Part shown: in pieces, positions 37,458 through 48,883 of the stretch
How positions within the stretch are numbered: the first letter of the stretch is position 1
How the letters are laid out: every line of letters starts with the position of its first letter
Assembly: GCA_021397835.1 (NCBI GenBank)
Contig: JAJFZO010000191.1
Location: forward strand, 5,399,001 to 5,463,000
Length of the DNA stretch: 64,000 nucleotides
Source: Moringa oleifera
Lineage: Eukaryota > Streptophyta > Magnoliopsida > Brassicales > Moringaceae
Direction of reading: 5' to 3'
Made by a program: the position numbers and the translations under genes
Notes under the pieces: model-generated
The model's input: only the letters and a program-made list of their open reading frames with translations
Told to the model about the DNA's origin: nothing
Databases searched by the model: none

Positions 37458-39500
37458 CTTGTGGTTTGATCATCTGGGTGACATCCACTATGGTTAGTCT
37501 TTTATATCATTTTCCGGAAACTTTCCTGCTCAATATAGGGTTAATATACACTTAATGAGGTGAGCAAAACCCTTGAAGTCGCCTAGTTAACGTGTAATGT
37601 TTCTCGCCTTTCAATTTAGTATATTAAATTTTGAGTTAACAACCTGTGTAATCAACAAGATTAATGTTTGGACGTGGACGTAGATACCCTGTTAGGCCAA
37701 TGTTGACGAGGTCTTAAAGCCCCTTGGGTTTTACTTTAATCTTCGGCTTGAAGACAAAGCAAGACAATGTTGGTCCAAAAACAAGAATGTCCGAATCCAA
37801 AAATGACTGTACCAAATGAAGTGGAGACCCACATAATGATGAAGGCGTAGGTCTGTGTTGAAGCCCAAACATATGAGTCCAGATTGTCGCATTGGGCCAG
37901 CAATATGAGGGACACAGTGTGGTTGGTCACCACAAGGCTGCCGTTACTGCAGCCTGACAAGGAAATCATAATAAGTGCAATATCTGGAGAACCAACCAAA
38001 GGTTGGTATGCACGTGACTGTAGAGCTTCTGTGTTCTGCAACCACAAATTGTTTCAGATTTTGATACCCAGCTGGTAATCTAGACATCTCAAGATTAATA
38101 AGGGTTAGCCATACATTCTAAATTTCTTACTCATTTGATATTTCTGACATTTTCATGTTTATCATCATAAGAGAATGATTTGATAGTCTACCAACTTCAT
38201 GCGTTAAAGCATTCCAGGTGAATTTCCTTTCTTAATCAACTCACACATCCATGGCTGCAGTACAAGTATTACATGTGGTACAAAATAAAAATTCCCTATC
38301 TATTAAAGTTTAAGACAGGTGTTGGCTTGGCAACATGGAAACCCAGAGATTCCTTTAAACCCAAGTTTTATTTTAGGATTTCATCTTCTTTATTACAAGA
38401 TTTTGTCTTCCTTTGCTTACGATCTAATTCTCACATTCCACAAGCTAACTTAAACAACAGTAACCCAGACAGAAACAGCAGGAAACCCCCACTATGTCTG
38501 CAACCGTTACTACCGTTGCTAGCTCCCCTGTCTGGTCATCCGACACACAGAGAGTCCAAGATCCGACACTGGATGCTCCCTCGTGAGCTTTCAGGGTTCA
38601 CGAACTTGAAATGTATGTCAGCACAGCCGAAGGAGGTGGTAATGGTATCCGTGTGCGGCAACCCACAGGAACTGTATGTATCCTGGCGGGAGGATAAGAA
38701 ACCGACGTGTCTTTCCAGCCAATGATAGACACAGCTCCCGTACTTTCCACAATATGCATGGGTGCCAATTTGATGCTCGCGTGGCATTGTATTATTGAGT
38801 GGCCTCTGTCGTTTAATGGTCTATTAGTTTTTATTTTTGAAAAAAATAGGTGCAATGTATTTGGTCACTGTCTATGGAATCTATTTATGATAATGTATCG
38901 ATTAATTAACTTAATTTTTAATAAAGAATTCTTATTAGTGAGGAATTTAAAACGGATTAATTTGCATTACATTATGAATATCGATGATGTTTAATGTGAT
39001 AGCAGAAATTTGTGTCCCGTTAATGTCAAGTATTTTGACAAAATGATTTGGATAAGGAGTAATTTGGATTTGCTAATTCTCCATTGTGGATCTTGTCTTT
39101 TAATTTTTGGACCGTATATTATATTTTTTATTATATTTAAATTAAATTAAATTAAATATTTTTTATTTTTAACATATATCATGATTGATGCACATTACAA
39201 AACTTTTTTCTTTAAAAATTTTTATTTATTATAAAATATTTTATTATAATAAAATGCAACCAAAATTTAAAAATATTCATTTTCGTATAAATTTGTAGCC
39301 TGATTTAATTTCACCCCTTGTATGTATGTGTTAATAAATATGAAAAGATAACATATTTTCTGTCATGATCAGTGGTAATTATGAGGAATGGCTGATGCAT
39401 TTGCAGTTCATTGCACTTGTCTGCTGCTCCTTGGAACCACCAATATTCTCATTGATTTACTAAATGAAAAAGAAAATCATTTTAGCCTGCAAAAAGAAAA
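37458..39500. other. Intergenic DNA with unassigned coding-like patches
   Basis: Two patches are less AT-rich. At 37736-38047 (minus) a 103-codon frame encodes a hydrophobic protein with two possible membrane segments. Around 38430-38830 there are several overlapping short frames on both strands with coding-like composition but no recognised domain. They could be exons of unannotated genes or gene relics. From 38850 the DNA is AT-rich. Confidence 0.4.
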
Positions 39501-39530
39501 GGAAAAATAAAATAAACCGAAAAAGTCAGA

Positions 39531-39590
39531 CACGTGGCGAGATAACACTGACAGGTCAGATTAAAAACGTTTATGAGTCACGGTCACGTG
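39531..39590. promoter_or_regulatory. G-box/ABRE-like cluster in intergenic DNA
   Basis: CACGTG occurs at 39531-39536 (ACACGTGGC, an ABRE core) and 39585-39590 (TCACGTGC). A TTGACTG W-box-like site follows near 39609. No gene starts within 2 kb downstream on the plus strand, so the target is unknown. Confidence 0.35.
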
Positions 39591-39659
39591 CAGGGTCATA
39601 GGGCTACGTTGACTGCACGACTCGCTGTTTTACACAGCTTGCGAAAGAAGTATCAAAGA

Positions 39660-42230
39660 TCAAAGATGTGATGGTGTGCATGCGAGTACATATATTAAAA
39701 AGAAAGAGAGGAGAGGGACCCACAAAATATCTTCAAATTTCACGGTCTGCGCTGCACGTCTACTCCTACTGTGACAGCACATGATGCAGCCACGTCTTAA
39801 TCATATAGTGACGGATCAAAGATTAAATTAAAAGGCTACCAGCCTTCTGATTCAAGATTGTTCGTTTGATCTTGGGGATGAGATCTTACCAAATGATGAG
39901 TATCACTAGTCCTATGTTTTGGGCTCATGTTTTGTGTTAATTACGCTTCGCTTTTATGCTTTGGTCAACAAATCATGAATGTCGTCCTTTCTTGTAATCA
40001 ATTCCAATGCTTTTCCAATTATAAATTAATGTCACCAATTAAACATTTCATTCAAACATTAAGTTCAAAACATGAATAAGATGTGAGATTTCCCTATAAT
40101 TTATTTTTACAACGTTTTAATATTTTTTAAGATCTAAAAATATATTTTTAAAATAAAATAACAACTTTTACCCAATAAAATATAAAATATTGATACATCA
40201 TTACAATTTTAATTAAAATAAATAATAATTTTTAAATTAATAATTTTAATTAAAAAATTAATTAATGCAATAGTGATGGGCTCGAGGCAATGAGAGACTT
40301 CATCCTCGTTATTCATTGAAAGTGCTAAATTTGATAGGACAACTAAAAATTCCCTTTGACAATTACATCTCAGCTAAAATCTTTGGTTACTTTGGTTCAA
40401 CTCAACCAATTTTTTTCCTTTCTTATATGCGTCCTTCATTCATATTTATTCATAGTGTTAAAAATCTTAAAAAATTAATAAATTATCATTAAAACACTAA
40501 ACCAATCATGCATTAATAATATGAATGGATCTGTTTATAAATAAAAATAATAGAAGTATTATCCGATGAAGAAAAAATAAAATATTAAGAGCAACAAGCA
40601 TTGTTATTTTGGGATTAAGGTTTTAAAACACACCACTTGGGAGGGGGGTCCAGAAAGTTGATTGCAACATGGAGACAATATCTTCTCATCCAAAGTTGCA
40701 TCCGATTATGTTAATTATATAAAATTACTTAAACCGACAAAGTAAGTGGGTTGAGTACCATGATAATACTTTCCCCAAACCCCATGAATTAAAAGCAAGA
40801 TTTGGTCATATTTTATAATTAAAATTTTACTACAACATAATAAATAATTATTAATTCGATTAAGATATGCATTGATATGATCACTGGTTATATTAAACGA
40901 TAAAACTATGAAAACGACTTGACATAATGTTGTGACATTATATTATTAATTTTGAATACGTAAAATAAAAAATTTATATTAATTAAGTATACATTTGTGG
41001 ATGTATATACAAAAAGTAAATTATAAAAATATGTTCATAAACAATAATATATTTTCAATCCATTAAATATAATTGAGGTCCCAATTACCAAATAAGATCA
41101 TGACAAGTAAATTTTCAACATATGAAAGACGGTTCACTATGGTTTAAATGAGAAGAACTAGAATCTTCCGGGAAGAAAATCCTCCTCAAGGGAAGTTGAC
41201 TCATGTTAAAGTCTAACAACATATTAAAGAAGTAAAAATCTATTAACATATCAAGTGTTGATATACCAAATTATCAAATATTAGTATACTAAATAATTAA
41301 GTATCAATATAACAGTCATGTATCAGTGTAATAAGTTACAAAATATCATAATCCAGGAGAAATTGTATGTAACAAAAGAGAAGGTGTCAAATGATTAAGG
41401 ATTTTATCCGTAAGTAAGACCGTTAACCCTTCTGCTACATAGATCAGATGAATCTTAATGCAATCTAATTACTATAATATCTCTTACCAAACTATGAAAA
41501 AAAATTCAAGTAAATCTCATTAATGTAATCACTTACTATAATAATACTATACTCTAATTATCTTTTAACTTGAACGTTAAAAGATACATTAATCTTTAAT
41601 CTCGTTTCATTTAATTATTTTTATTCACTTTTTCAACTTAAAACATTATTTTTCATGTGTTAGTATTATATTTAAGTTAATTTTAGGTAATATTATTTTT
41701 ATAATTTTGTGCTCACACAACTTGAATTTTTAATGAGTTGATAAGAACAATGTGTCCGTCCATTAATACTCGCATAATTAATGCAATAAGTTACCAAAAT
41801 TGATTTAATCATATTGTTTTTATAGGGTTTTATGTTGTTAAAATTTTCATAAAAATATGATGGATAAAAGTATTTATTTGAATGTTAAGGGTATTTTAGT
41901 CATTCAGGGTAATAGAACTTGATGAAAGGTCAGGGGGTCTGCCAATCGACGATCCCAAACCCATCTGCACAGAAATCGTGAAAAGCCAAAAAGTCTTATG
42001 ATTCGCGGATGGGGAAGACGGTGACCGTTGCCACGTCAGGAACCAATGACTTATCTCCACGTCACCACCACATCTCTCGCCACACAATCCCTAGGACGAA
42101 TTCTATCGGACGGCCCTGACCTCTTCACCGCCCTGACGTCCATCGTGCTCCGGCTCAAGTTCTAGACTCTTCGAATCACGAAGAAGAGAGAGAGTTTTCC
42201 TTTTTTATAATTTATATTAATTTTGCTTTG
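39660..42230. other. Intergenic DNA upstream of the PI4K-gamma gene
   Basis: Mostly AT-rich and without recognisable genes. The last ~300 bases (from about 41920) are GC-richer and contain ACGT-containing elements (GCCACGTCAG, CTCCACGTCACC), consistent with the proximal promoter of the PI4K-gamma transcript. Confidence 0.5.
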
Positions 42231-42251
42231 TTTTTTTTTGGGGTCTTAACC

Positions 42252-42302
42252 ATGGTTAGTTTTTTAACCCAAGCTTTACGCGGTAGAGTTAAAGAACGCC
42301 TC

Positions 42303-42351
<49 letters not shown>

Positions 42352-42635
42352 GACAGGGAGAGAGAGATAGAGCACACAGCGAGGAGGAAACAGAAATAAA
42401 GAGAGAGACAGAGAGAGAGAGAGAGGTGGCTTGGACCAGGAACTCATTGAGTAAACTCGGACGATTCCTTGCCTCCTTTGAACCCTTCCGATCCTTGCTT
42501 GACTCGGATCGATTTGGCTCTTCCCTCTGGTTTTTTTTCCACATCTTTGAAACTCTACCTTGTCACACGTTTCTGTGCTGGTTGTTTTGCTCCAGGTGTT
42601 TCAGGTTCTTTTCTGTCTGCCGTCTCCAGATCTGA
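42252..42635 (+). other. Candidate 127-codon upstream ORF in the PI4K-gamma leader
   Basis: ATG 42252 has a strong context (ACCATGG). The frame runs 127 codons to TGA 42633-42635 and ends seven bases before the leader intron. A GA microsatellite inside it is read as alternating Arg and Glu. Whether the transcript starts upstream of this ATG is not known. If it does, this frame would strongly reduce translation of the main ORF. Confidence 0.4.
42308..42347. repeat. (GA)n microsatellite in the PI4K-gamma 5' leader
   Basis: About 19 uninterrupted GA units, followed by further GAGA-rich sequence up to about 42426. GA repeats in plant 5' leaders and promoters are common targets of GAGA-binding BPC factors. 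Length variation is likely. Confidence 0.85.
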
Positions 42636-42642
42636 AAACCTG

Positions 42643-43415
42643 GTGAGTTGTTCGCTCTTCGCTTTTCTGTTTGGGATTTTGTCCCTAGGGGAGCTTAATA
42701 ATGTTGTTGATTCCTTGTTCGGCGTCTTTTCATGATGATTTGCTTTAAATGTTTCCGAGTTTGGGCATTTTGGCTTTGGATTTGGTCATTTCAATGCATA
42801 TTCTTTTCTTCGGGGCCATTTTTGGGTGGAAGTTATTTTTTTCTCAAGGGCTATGCTTTCTTGGTGGATTTCGTTTTCTCTTAGGTCTGGTTAATGATAA
42901 CGGTGAGAGAAGAGAAGTTTGCTTCTGGGGTAAGGTGCTAAGCACCGAATTTAAGCACAGAAAAGAGTTCCATGCTTTTTCTGTTAATGTATTCAGATAA
43001 TCACCTCCCAATGGAAGCCTTGATCAATTTATTAAATATTAAGTTGTTGCTATTTCTTTACCGGTGCTCTTCTTTTTATTTTTTGTAATTAATAGTTGGT
43101 ATATTTAATATTGAATCTTCTTGAATCAGTTTCTAGTATATGCATTAATGGCTAAGAAATGTGCACGAAGAAGAAAGTATCTTTGGATTCTCTGTATATT
43201 GAGGAATGCATATAGACTTCTTTTGTTTTGTGTCTTGTAAGTTGAGAGCTATGAATGTAGAGTTCCCTTATTTTTTTGGCTTTTTGACACTTAGATTGTG
43301 CATTTAATTAATTTTAGATCATATCAAGTAACTGCTGTGGAAATCTTTTATTCCTTAAATATCCATTAGTGGTCTGAGTTTTAGTGTTTTGATTCAGTCT
43401 TGATTACTTTTGCAG
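42643..43415 (+). other. 5'-untranslated-region intron of the PI4K-gamma gene
   Basis: The donor is CTG|GTGAGT at 42643 and the acceptor TTTTGCAG at 43415, with a T-rich interior (773 bp). Leader introns of this kind are typical of plant PI4K-gamma and ubiquitin-type genes and often raise expression. Confidence 0.6.
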
Positions 43416-43559
43416 ATTCTTTGTTTTCCTGCGGTTCTGGCTGCAAAAGATGGCTCTCTCAATGTAGGATAGGGCTAAGTTTCTGTTTGGCTTCCATTTC
43501 TCTGAAGTGGTTGTGATTCTCAGGCTGTGTGGGGGGTTTTTGTTTTGCTTTTCCATTTG

Positions 43560-43712
43560 ATGACCGTTTTGGGGTTGTGTTCCTCTCTCCTTTGCTTGCT
43601 GTTGGCTTTGGACTTTGGCGCCTTTTGGGCAGGGAAGAATCTCTCTTCCGTTGCTGCCTCTGTCGCCAGCCACGAAAGCCATTGCTTTCTCTCACCATTT
43701 CATGTCTCGTAA
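43560..43712 (+). other. Upstream ORF overlapping the PI4K-gamma start codon
   Basis: ATG 43560 opens 50 codons in another frame and ends at TAA 43710-43712, eight bases beyond the main start codon at 43702-43704. A second, five-codon upstream ORF lies at 43450-43467. An overlapping upstream ORF cannot be bypassed by simple reinitiation, so the main ORF would depend on leaky scanning or another leader form. Confidence 0.5.
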
Positions 43713-45630
43713 ATTGGACAGCCCTGTGCAGACCCAGATGGCAGTTGCAGTTTTTAAGAGCCCGCTGAATGGTGAATATCATGGCAGTAAGAGAATGGAA
43801 GGGAAGCAGCCCGCCGGGCGAAGAAGGGTTTTTGTGCAAACAGAAACTGGTTGTGTTTTGGGCATGGACTTAGACCGCAGTGACAATGCGCATACTGTGA
43901 AAAGAAGGTTGCAACTTGCGCTTAATTTCCCCACTGAGGAGAGCTCGTTGACTTTTGGGGATATGGTACTGAAGAATGATCTTAGTGCTGTTCGGAAGGA
44001 TTCCCATCTTCTTCTAACACGAAATTATATGCACAGAAGCTCGTCCACGCCATGTCTTTCGCCCACTGGGAAAGATGTCCAGCAAAGAGATCAGAGTGGT
44101 CCTATTGAAATACTTGGGCAGTCAGATAGCTTTGCTAGAATGAAGCAGTTGGTGAAGGAAATTGTGAAGGCAATCAAGGTGGGTGTTGACCCCCTTCCTG
44201 TTCACAGTGGGCTTGGAGGCGCATACTATTTCAGGAACAGTAGAGGTGAGAGTGTTGCCATTGTGAAACCAACAGATGAAGAACCTTTTGCTCCAAACAA
44301 CCCAAAAGGCTTTGTTGGTAAAGCCCTTGGGCAACCTGGTCTGAAACGGTCAGTACGGGTGGGGGAAACTGGGTTCAGAGAAGTTGCTGCTTACCTTCTT
44401 GACTACGATCACTTTGCAAATGTGCCTCCTACGGCCCTTGTGAAGATCACTCACTCAATCTTCAATGTTAACGACGGAGTGAATGCAAACAAACCTCACA
44501 AGAAAAATCTGGTTAGCAAGATTGCATCTTTCCAACAGTTCATACCACATGATTTTGATGCCAGTGATCATGGCACGTCAAGTTTCCCAGTTTCAGCTGT
44601 TCATCGCATAGGAATATTAGACATAAGGATCTTTAACACGGACAGGCATGCAGGAAACCTTTTGGTTAGGAAGCTGGATGGTGTTGGAAGCTTTGGTCAA
44701 GTGGAGCTCATTCCAATTGATCATGGCCTCTGCTTGCCAGAAACTTTGGAGGACCCATACTTTGAGTGGATTCATTGGCCTCAGGCTTCAATTCCGTTCT
44801 CGGATGATGAACTTGACTACATAGAAAATCTTGATCCTATTTGGGATTGTGATATGCTGCGCAGGGAGCTGCCCATGATTCGAGAGGCTTGTCTTCGGGT
44901 TTTAGTTCTTTGCACAATTTTTCTTAAGGAAGCTGCTGCTTTTGGTCTTTGTCTTGCTGAAATTGGGGAGATGATGAGTAGGGAATTTCGTGCTGGGGAA
45001 GAAGAGCCCAGTGAACTTGAGGTTGTATGTATGGAGGCAAGGAGGTTGATAGTAGAGAGAGAGGTTCCATCCCCTAAGTCTTACTTGGGAGATGAGGAGT
45101 TCCAATTTGACATAGACTGTGAGGAGCCTGAAGTGCACTTCACAACAAGGATGGCTGCTGATGATTTTATGACCAGGGCACTGTACCAATCTGAAATTGG
45201 GATTGGGAGTTGCCGTTCCTTTCTATCGAAACTCGAGGAAAGCATTGAGGAAGAAGAGGAAAGCGAAGGGGAAGTAGAGCCTGATGGATTTGTTGTTCCC
45301 GAAGCTCCTGAAAGGATCCCATCCCTTTCACAGCTTTCAGTGTCACTGAAGAATACAATATTGGGTGATAAGAGCCTGAAATATCCAAAATACTCTGGAC
45401 CGAAAACAGAAAATGGCTACCCTTCTGGCACATCATCTGGGCATAGGAGTGCCAATGAGCAGCTTCCCGCAAGCATGAGCTTTGTGAAGCTGGCAGATAT
45501 GAATGACGAGGAATGGACCCTATTCCTGGAGAAGTGTCAGGAACTGTTTAAACCGGCGTTTGCCAAACGGAAGTCTGTGACCTTAGGGCAGAGGCAGAGG
45601 CAGAGGCTTGGTACTTCGTGCCAGTTTTGA
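43702..45630 (+). CDS. Phosphatidylinositol 4-kinase gamma with ubiquitin-like domain (642 aa)
   Basis: A single uninterrupted frame. The N-terminal ubiquitin-like domain (about residues 42-105: RRVFVQTETG ... TVKRRLQLALNFP ... LTFGDMVLKND) is followed by a linker and the PI3/4-kinase catalytic domain (about 165-430). Visible kinase residues are Lys189 in VAIVKP, the catalytic loop Asn312-Thr-Asp314-Arg-His316-AGN, and Asp340 in the DFG-like PIDHG. The C-terminal tail holds an acidic stretch (SIEEEEESEGE) and ends in basic residues. The family is predicted to phosphorylate phosphatidylinositol at position 4, but several plant PI4K-gamma members instead act as Ser/Thr protein kinases. The frame stays open upstream to ATG 43615, but 43702 (MSRKLDSPVQ) matches the start of PI4K-gamma 5/6/7 relatives. 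One ubiquitin-like domain, rather than two, also fits that subgroup. Confidence 0.92.
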   Translation: MSRKLDSPVQTQMAVAVFKSPLNGEYHGSKRMEGKQPAGRRRVFVQTETGCVLGMDLDRSDNAHTVKRRLQLALNFPTEESSLTFGDMVLKNDLSAVRKDSHLLLTRNYMHRSSSTPCLSPTGKDVQQRDQSGPIEILGQSDSFARMKQLVKEIVKAIKVGVDPLPVHSGLGGAYYFRNSRGESVAIVKPTDEEPFAPNNPKGFVGKALGQPGLKRSVRVGETGFREVAAYLLDYDHFANVPPTALVKITHSIFNVNDGVNANKPHKKNLVSKIASFQQFIPHDFDASDHGTSSFPVSAVHRIGILDIRIFNTDRHAGNLLVRKLDGVGSFGQVELIPIDHGLCLPETLEDPYFEWIHWPQASIPFSDDELDYIENLDPIWDCDMLRRELPMIREACLRVLVLCTIFLKEAAAFGLCLAEIGEMMSREFRAGEEEPSELEVVCMEARRLIVEREVPSPKSYLGDEEFQFDIDCEEPEVHFTTRMAADDFMTRALYQSEIGIGSCRSFLSKLEESIEEEEESEGEVEPDGFVVPEAPERIPSLSQLSVSLKNTILGDKSLKYPKYSGPKTENGYPSGTSSGHRSANEQLPASMSFVKLADMNDEEWTLFLEKCQELFKPAFAKRKSVTLGQRQRQRLGTSCQF

Positions 45631-46350
45631 CATCGAGATATCAGTATATCAGTATCAGAGAGATGACTGAATAATAAGACATTTAGGCTTGTTGGAGTGA
45701 AGGATTGTTAGGATAGGTTCAGGTAATGGGTTTCTCTCCCCTGGAAGGTGTTGTAGTTTGGGAGGAGACTGTAGGAGGAACTGCTGTAAATAGTCTTGGC
45801 ATCAGCTAAGTGGAGAGCTGAGTGGAATTGGTTGTATCTCTTTGCCCTTTTCTTTTTCATTTTTTTTTTCCTTATTTTTCTTTCACTCCTTATGGACTTG
45901 TTGGATAAATAATTTGTAGAATGAAACTGTGCAAGGAATTTTCTGTAAATATTGATCTTGTGTTTATTGAACTTGTCTTGAATCAGTTGTTCTTCTATTA
46001 ACATTCCCAGCAAGAACAATATAACCATTTGAGATTAGTTTCTTGTCTTCTAGATCAAGCAGGGCATTGATGGCTTGGTGTTAAAGGAGTATCTGAAGCT
46101 GAGCAGGGAAAGCAGAGGATGGAGACCATTAACTTCTGCCTGAGTATGATTTTAGTGTCTTTGTTCTTTGATTTGCACTTTGTTTTCCGCTCTTAAGCTT
46201 CCCGATAACTTTCGGAGTTGCCTGCTAGTGGAGCTTCTTATTGGCTGCCCAGTGAATCACATTGGAATCTTTTGATTTAGTAGAAGACAGGGAGAGGGAA
46301 TGTCTCTGTATAGTCGACTTTGTTACTGGTTTTGTTTCTAGTGGCTGTAA
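45631..46350. other. 3' untranslated and flanking region of the PI4K-gamma gene
   Basis: T-rich 3' sequence with GATAAATAATTTG near 45903, a plausible polyadenylation region. No gene recognised. Confidence 0.45.
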
Positions 46351-46356
46351 ATGATA

Positions 46357-46403
46357 AAAATAATATAATAATAATAATGATGATGATGATGATGATGATA
46401 ATG
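46357..46403. repeat. (AAT)n / (ATG)n microsatellite
   Basis: A short run of AAT/ATA units passes into about eight ATG units (46376-46400). Confidence 0.75.
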
Positions 46404-46752
46404 TTATTATTCATCTTTTCATGTATGCAAATTTAGAATCTAAACAAATATTATGATCTGGTTTTGATATATGACAATGGGAAAATAATACTTATTTAGA
46501 TGTGATAACAAATTGTTCAAAAGCAGCTACAATAGCCTCAATTTCTGTTCAAAAGAAAAAATGGTCATTTATTTATATGTTCTTTTATCATTTATGTTTT
46601 CATAAATATTTCTAATTAAAATTGAAAATTTGATGAAAAATTAAATGATTCAATAATGAAAATTACTAATAGAAGGCGTACAAAATTAAGAATCCAACTC
46701 AAATTTGTAAGCAAATGGTTTGGTTGTGGCCTGTGGTATTGGTAAGTTGTAG

Positions 46753-46814
46753 CCTGGCATAAGATAATAGTGAAATTCAAGTACCTGGCATAAGATAATA
46801 GCGAAATTCAAGTA
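46753..46814. repeat. 31-bp perfect-length tandem duplication
   Basis: Two adjacent copies (46753-46783 and 46784-46814) start CCTGGCATAAGATAATAG and differ at one base (T versus C at unit position 19). The small divergence points to a recent local slippage event. Confidence 0.85.
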
Positions 46815-48883
46815 GCAAAACCGATTGCTGATGGGGTGGGTGTCCGTTCCGAAACACCTGGCTGTCACCCACAGATTGGAAGGGTATATATCTCATTATA
46901 TTTGTGGCCGACTGAAATTATCTCATCTCTGCGACCTTCTAAAAGAGACAAACGGGGGTTGTTATGTCAGGGTGGTTCTAAATCAACTATTCTGGGTAGC
47001 ATTTGCTGAGACGCTTTTGTCGCTGCTGACATAGAAAGCAAGAAAAGATTAATGTTAGAAAGCAACAACCACTCTTCACGTGTACGGGTCCCATATTAAC
47101 TCATCCATATGAGCTTTTCATCACTTCAGAGATTGCCCCTTCACCTCTCTCTTGGGTTCCACTGCTACAGTATGCTTGCTTTGTTTGTATTTCCCATGAC
47201 TCTGAACACCTTGGAGGTGGAGGAGGTTAACTCTCTATATGGATCCCTGTTACTTTCACTGTTTGCTTTGTCCCTATTCGGTGGATTTCCCATGGCTGCC
47301 GTCTATTCAACTAGCTAGCTTGGTCGCTGTATCCGCCCTCAACTGTGCTTGTCAGTGTACGAAAAGGGTCAGATTCCCTTGTAGAATCGAAGTTATCTAC
47401 AAGGAGGATAGGCATTAAAGTTGGGCAGGGTGTTTGTCATCTAACAATCCGCGTCGAGAGGTCTTTCTACCTAAATTAACAAAGATAGTTTCCTCATATT
47501 GACTAACGATGACATGGAGGAATCAAGAAACTGATAAAGTGAAGACGGAGATGGTCCAACAACGAAGGACGTGGCACCCTCATCTGTCACTGCTGCTGCT
47601 TTGTATTTTATTAGTGCAAACAGGACAGGAGGGATCCTGGGGTCCAGTACTGCCTGTATTTATTCTTTTTATAAGATTAATTGTGATTCAAGATAAAATG
47701 ATGAATCACTTTAGAAAGGAGCAATGAGAAGCTGAAAGTGGGACTAGGAGCTGTACTGCTTGTCCCTAACATCTTCAACCAAAATCATGGTTTCCTCTGC
47801 TGAAGATATGATTGAAGAAACTGACTAAATGACTTGCGACCATGTGGAGAGAAAAAGCTTCCCTACTTCTTCCTTATTTCAAACTTTAATCTTTGCACTA
47901 ATAATGAGCTTTCATTACTCATCTTAATTCTTCATCACTTCATATTTTTGCGATAACTATATTCGGTCTGTTATGACTTATCAACGCGTACAGACTCGGA
48001 ATTATTTGACAAGTCCCTCCTTAAACTAACCAATAAGAGGAAATTAAGGTAAGGTTTGAAGCTTAAGTTGAAAGGCGATCCACAAGTGCTTATCAAACAT
48101 GTTTCTGCAACACAGAGCTAGGCTGCAACCTATGTAAACATAGCTTTGCAGCTCTGCATGATTATGTTGTATGAAGATTAAGGATTCTTCCACCATCTCC
48201 GATGGAATCACACTTTTCTCTTTGTCTGTTGTTGAAATAAGAACTCTCTTCCCTGAACTATTGAGAAAAGCAGTAACATGCGTGATTGCTGGCAGATCAA
48301 TGACAGACTGCATATAAGACCATATCAAAACGATACGAGAATAATCTATTAGATGGCTTCAGTATTTTGCTAGTCATGGGAGCCAATATAGTATGCCTGT
48401 GCTGTCTCCTATTAGGGTTCAAGCCTTTTGAGCAAGCCTAAGATGCATGCAACAACATCTGGTTATGGATGCTGTACGTTTAGCTTATTTTACTTCTGAG
48501 TGCAATCTTGTAAGGGAGCGTAAAGTGTGATATCAGGAGCACTGAGAACCTATCCCAGATTACTGAGAGAAAGTAAGCTTACGTATGTTTAGCATAAACT
48601 TAGTTAATTAGATACTAAATAAAGTTGCAGGCTGAGCGGGTGAAGTGATGGACAACAGTACCAAGCTTCCCTTCCCAGGAGGAGGTTGGCCTGTTGTACA
48701 TGATGGGCCGAAAGGCCACAGTTAAGAGTGGCTGGAGCCCAGATGCCAACCACATGGGTCATGTTAATGTTTCAGGTCTAAATCCGCTACGGACTCCGTG
48801 CATGATTCCTCCAATCACGATGCCCATTTGTCCATTGTGACCTTGCATAAAAGGATATCTAAGTATGTTTTCATGGTTTGAAT
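46815..48883. other. Intergenic DNA, no gene recognised
   Basis: Composition is moderate. Frames at 47109-47318 (+) and 48044-48328 (-) are 69 and 94 codons long but match no domain I know. A less AT-rich segment at 48640-48840 contains only short frames. Any of these could be a gene relic; none has splice or promoter support. Confidence 0.4.

Noticed and set aside
43615..43701. PI4K-gamma start at ATG 43615
   Set aside because: The 29 extra residues are not expected from PI4K-gamma 5/6/7 relatives, whose N terminus matches the sequence from 43702.
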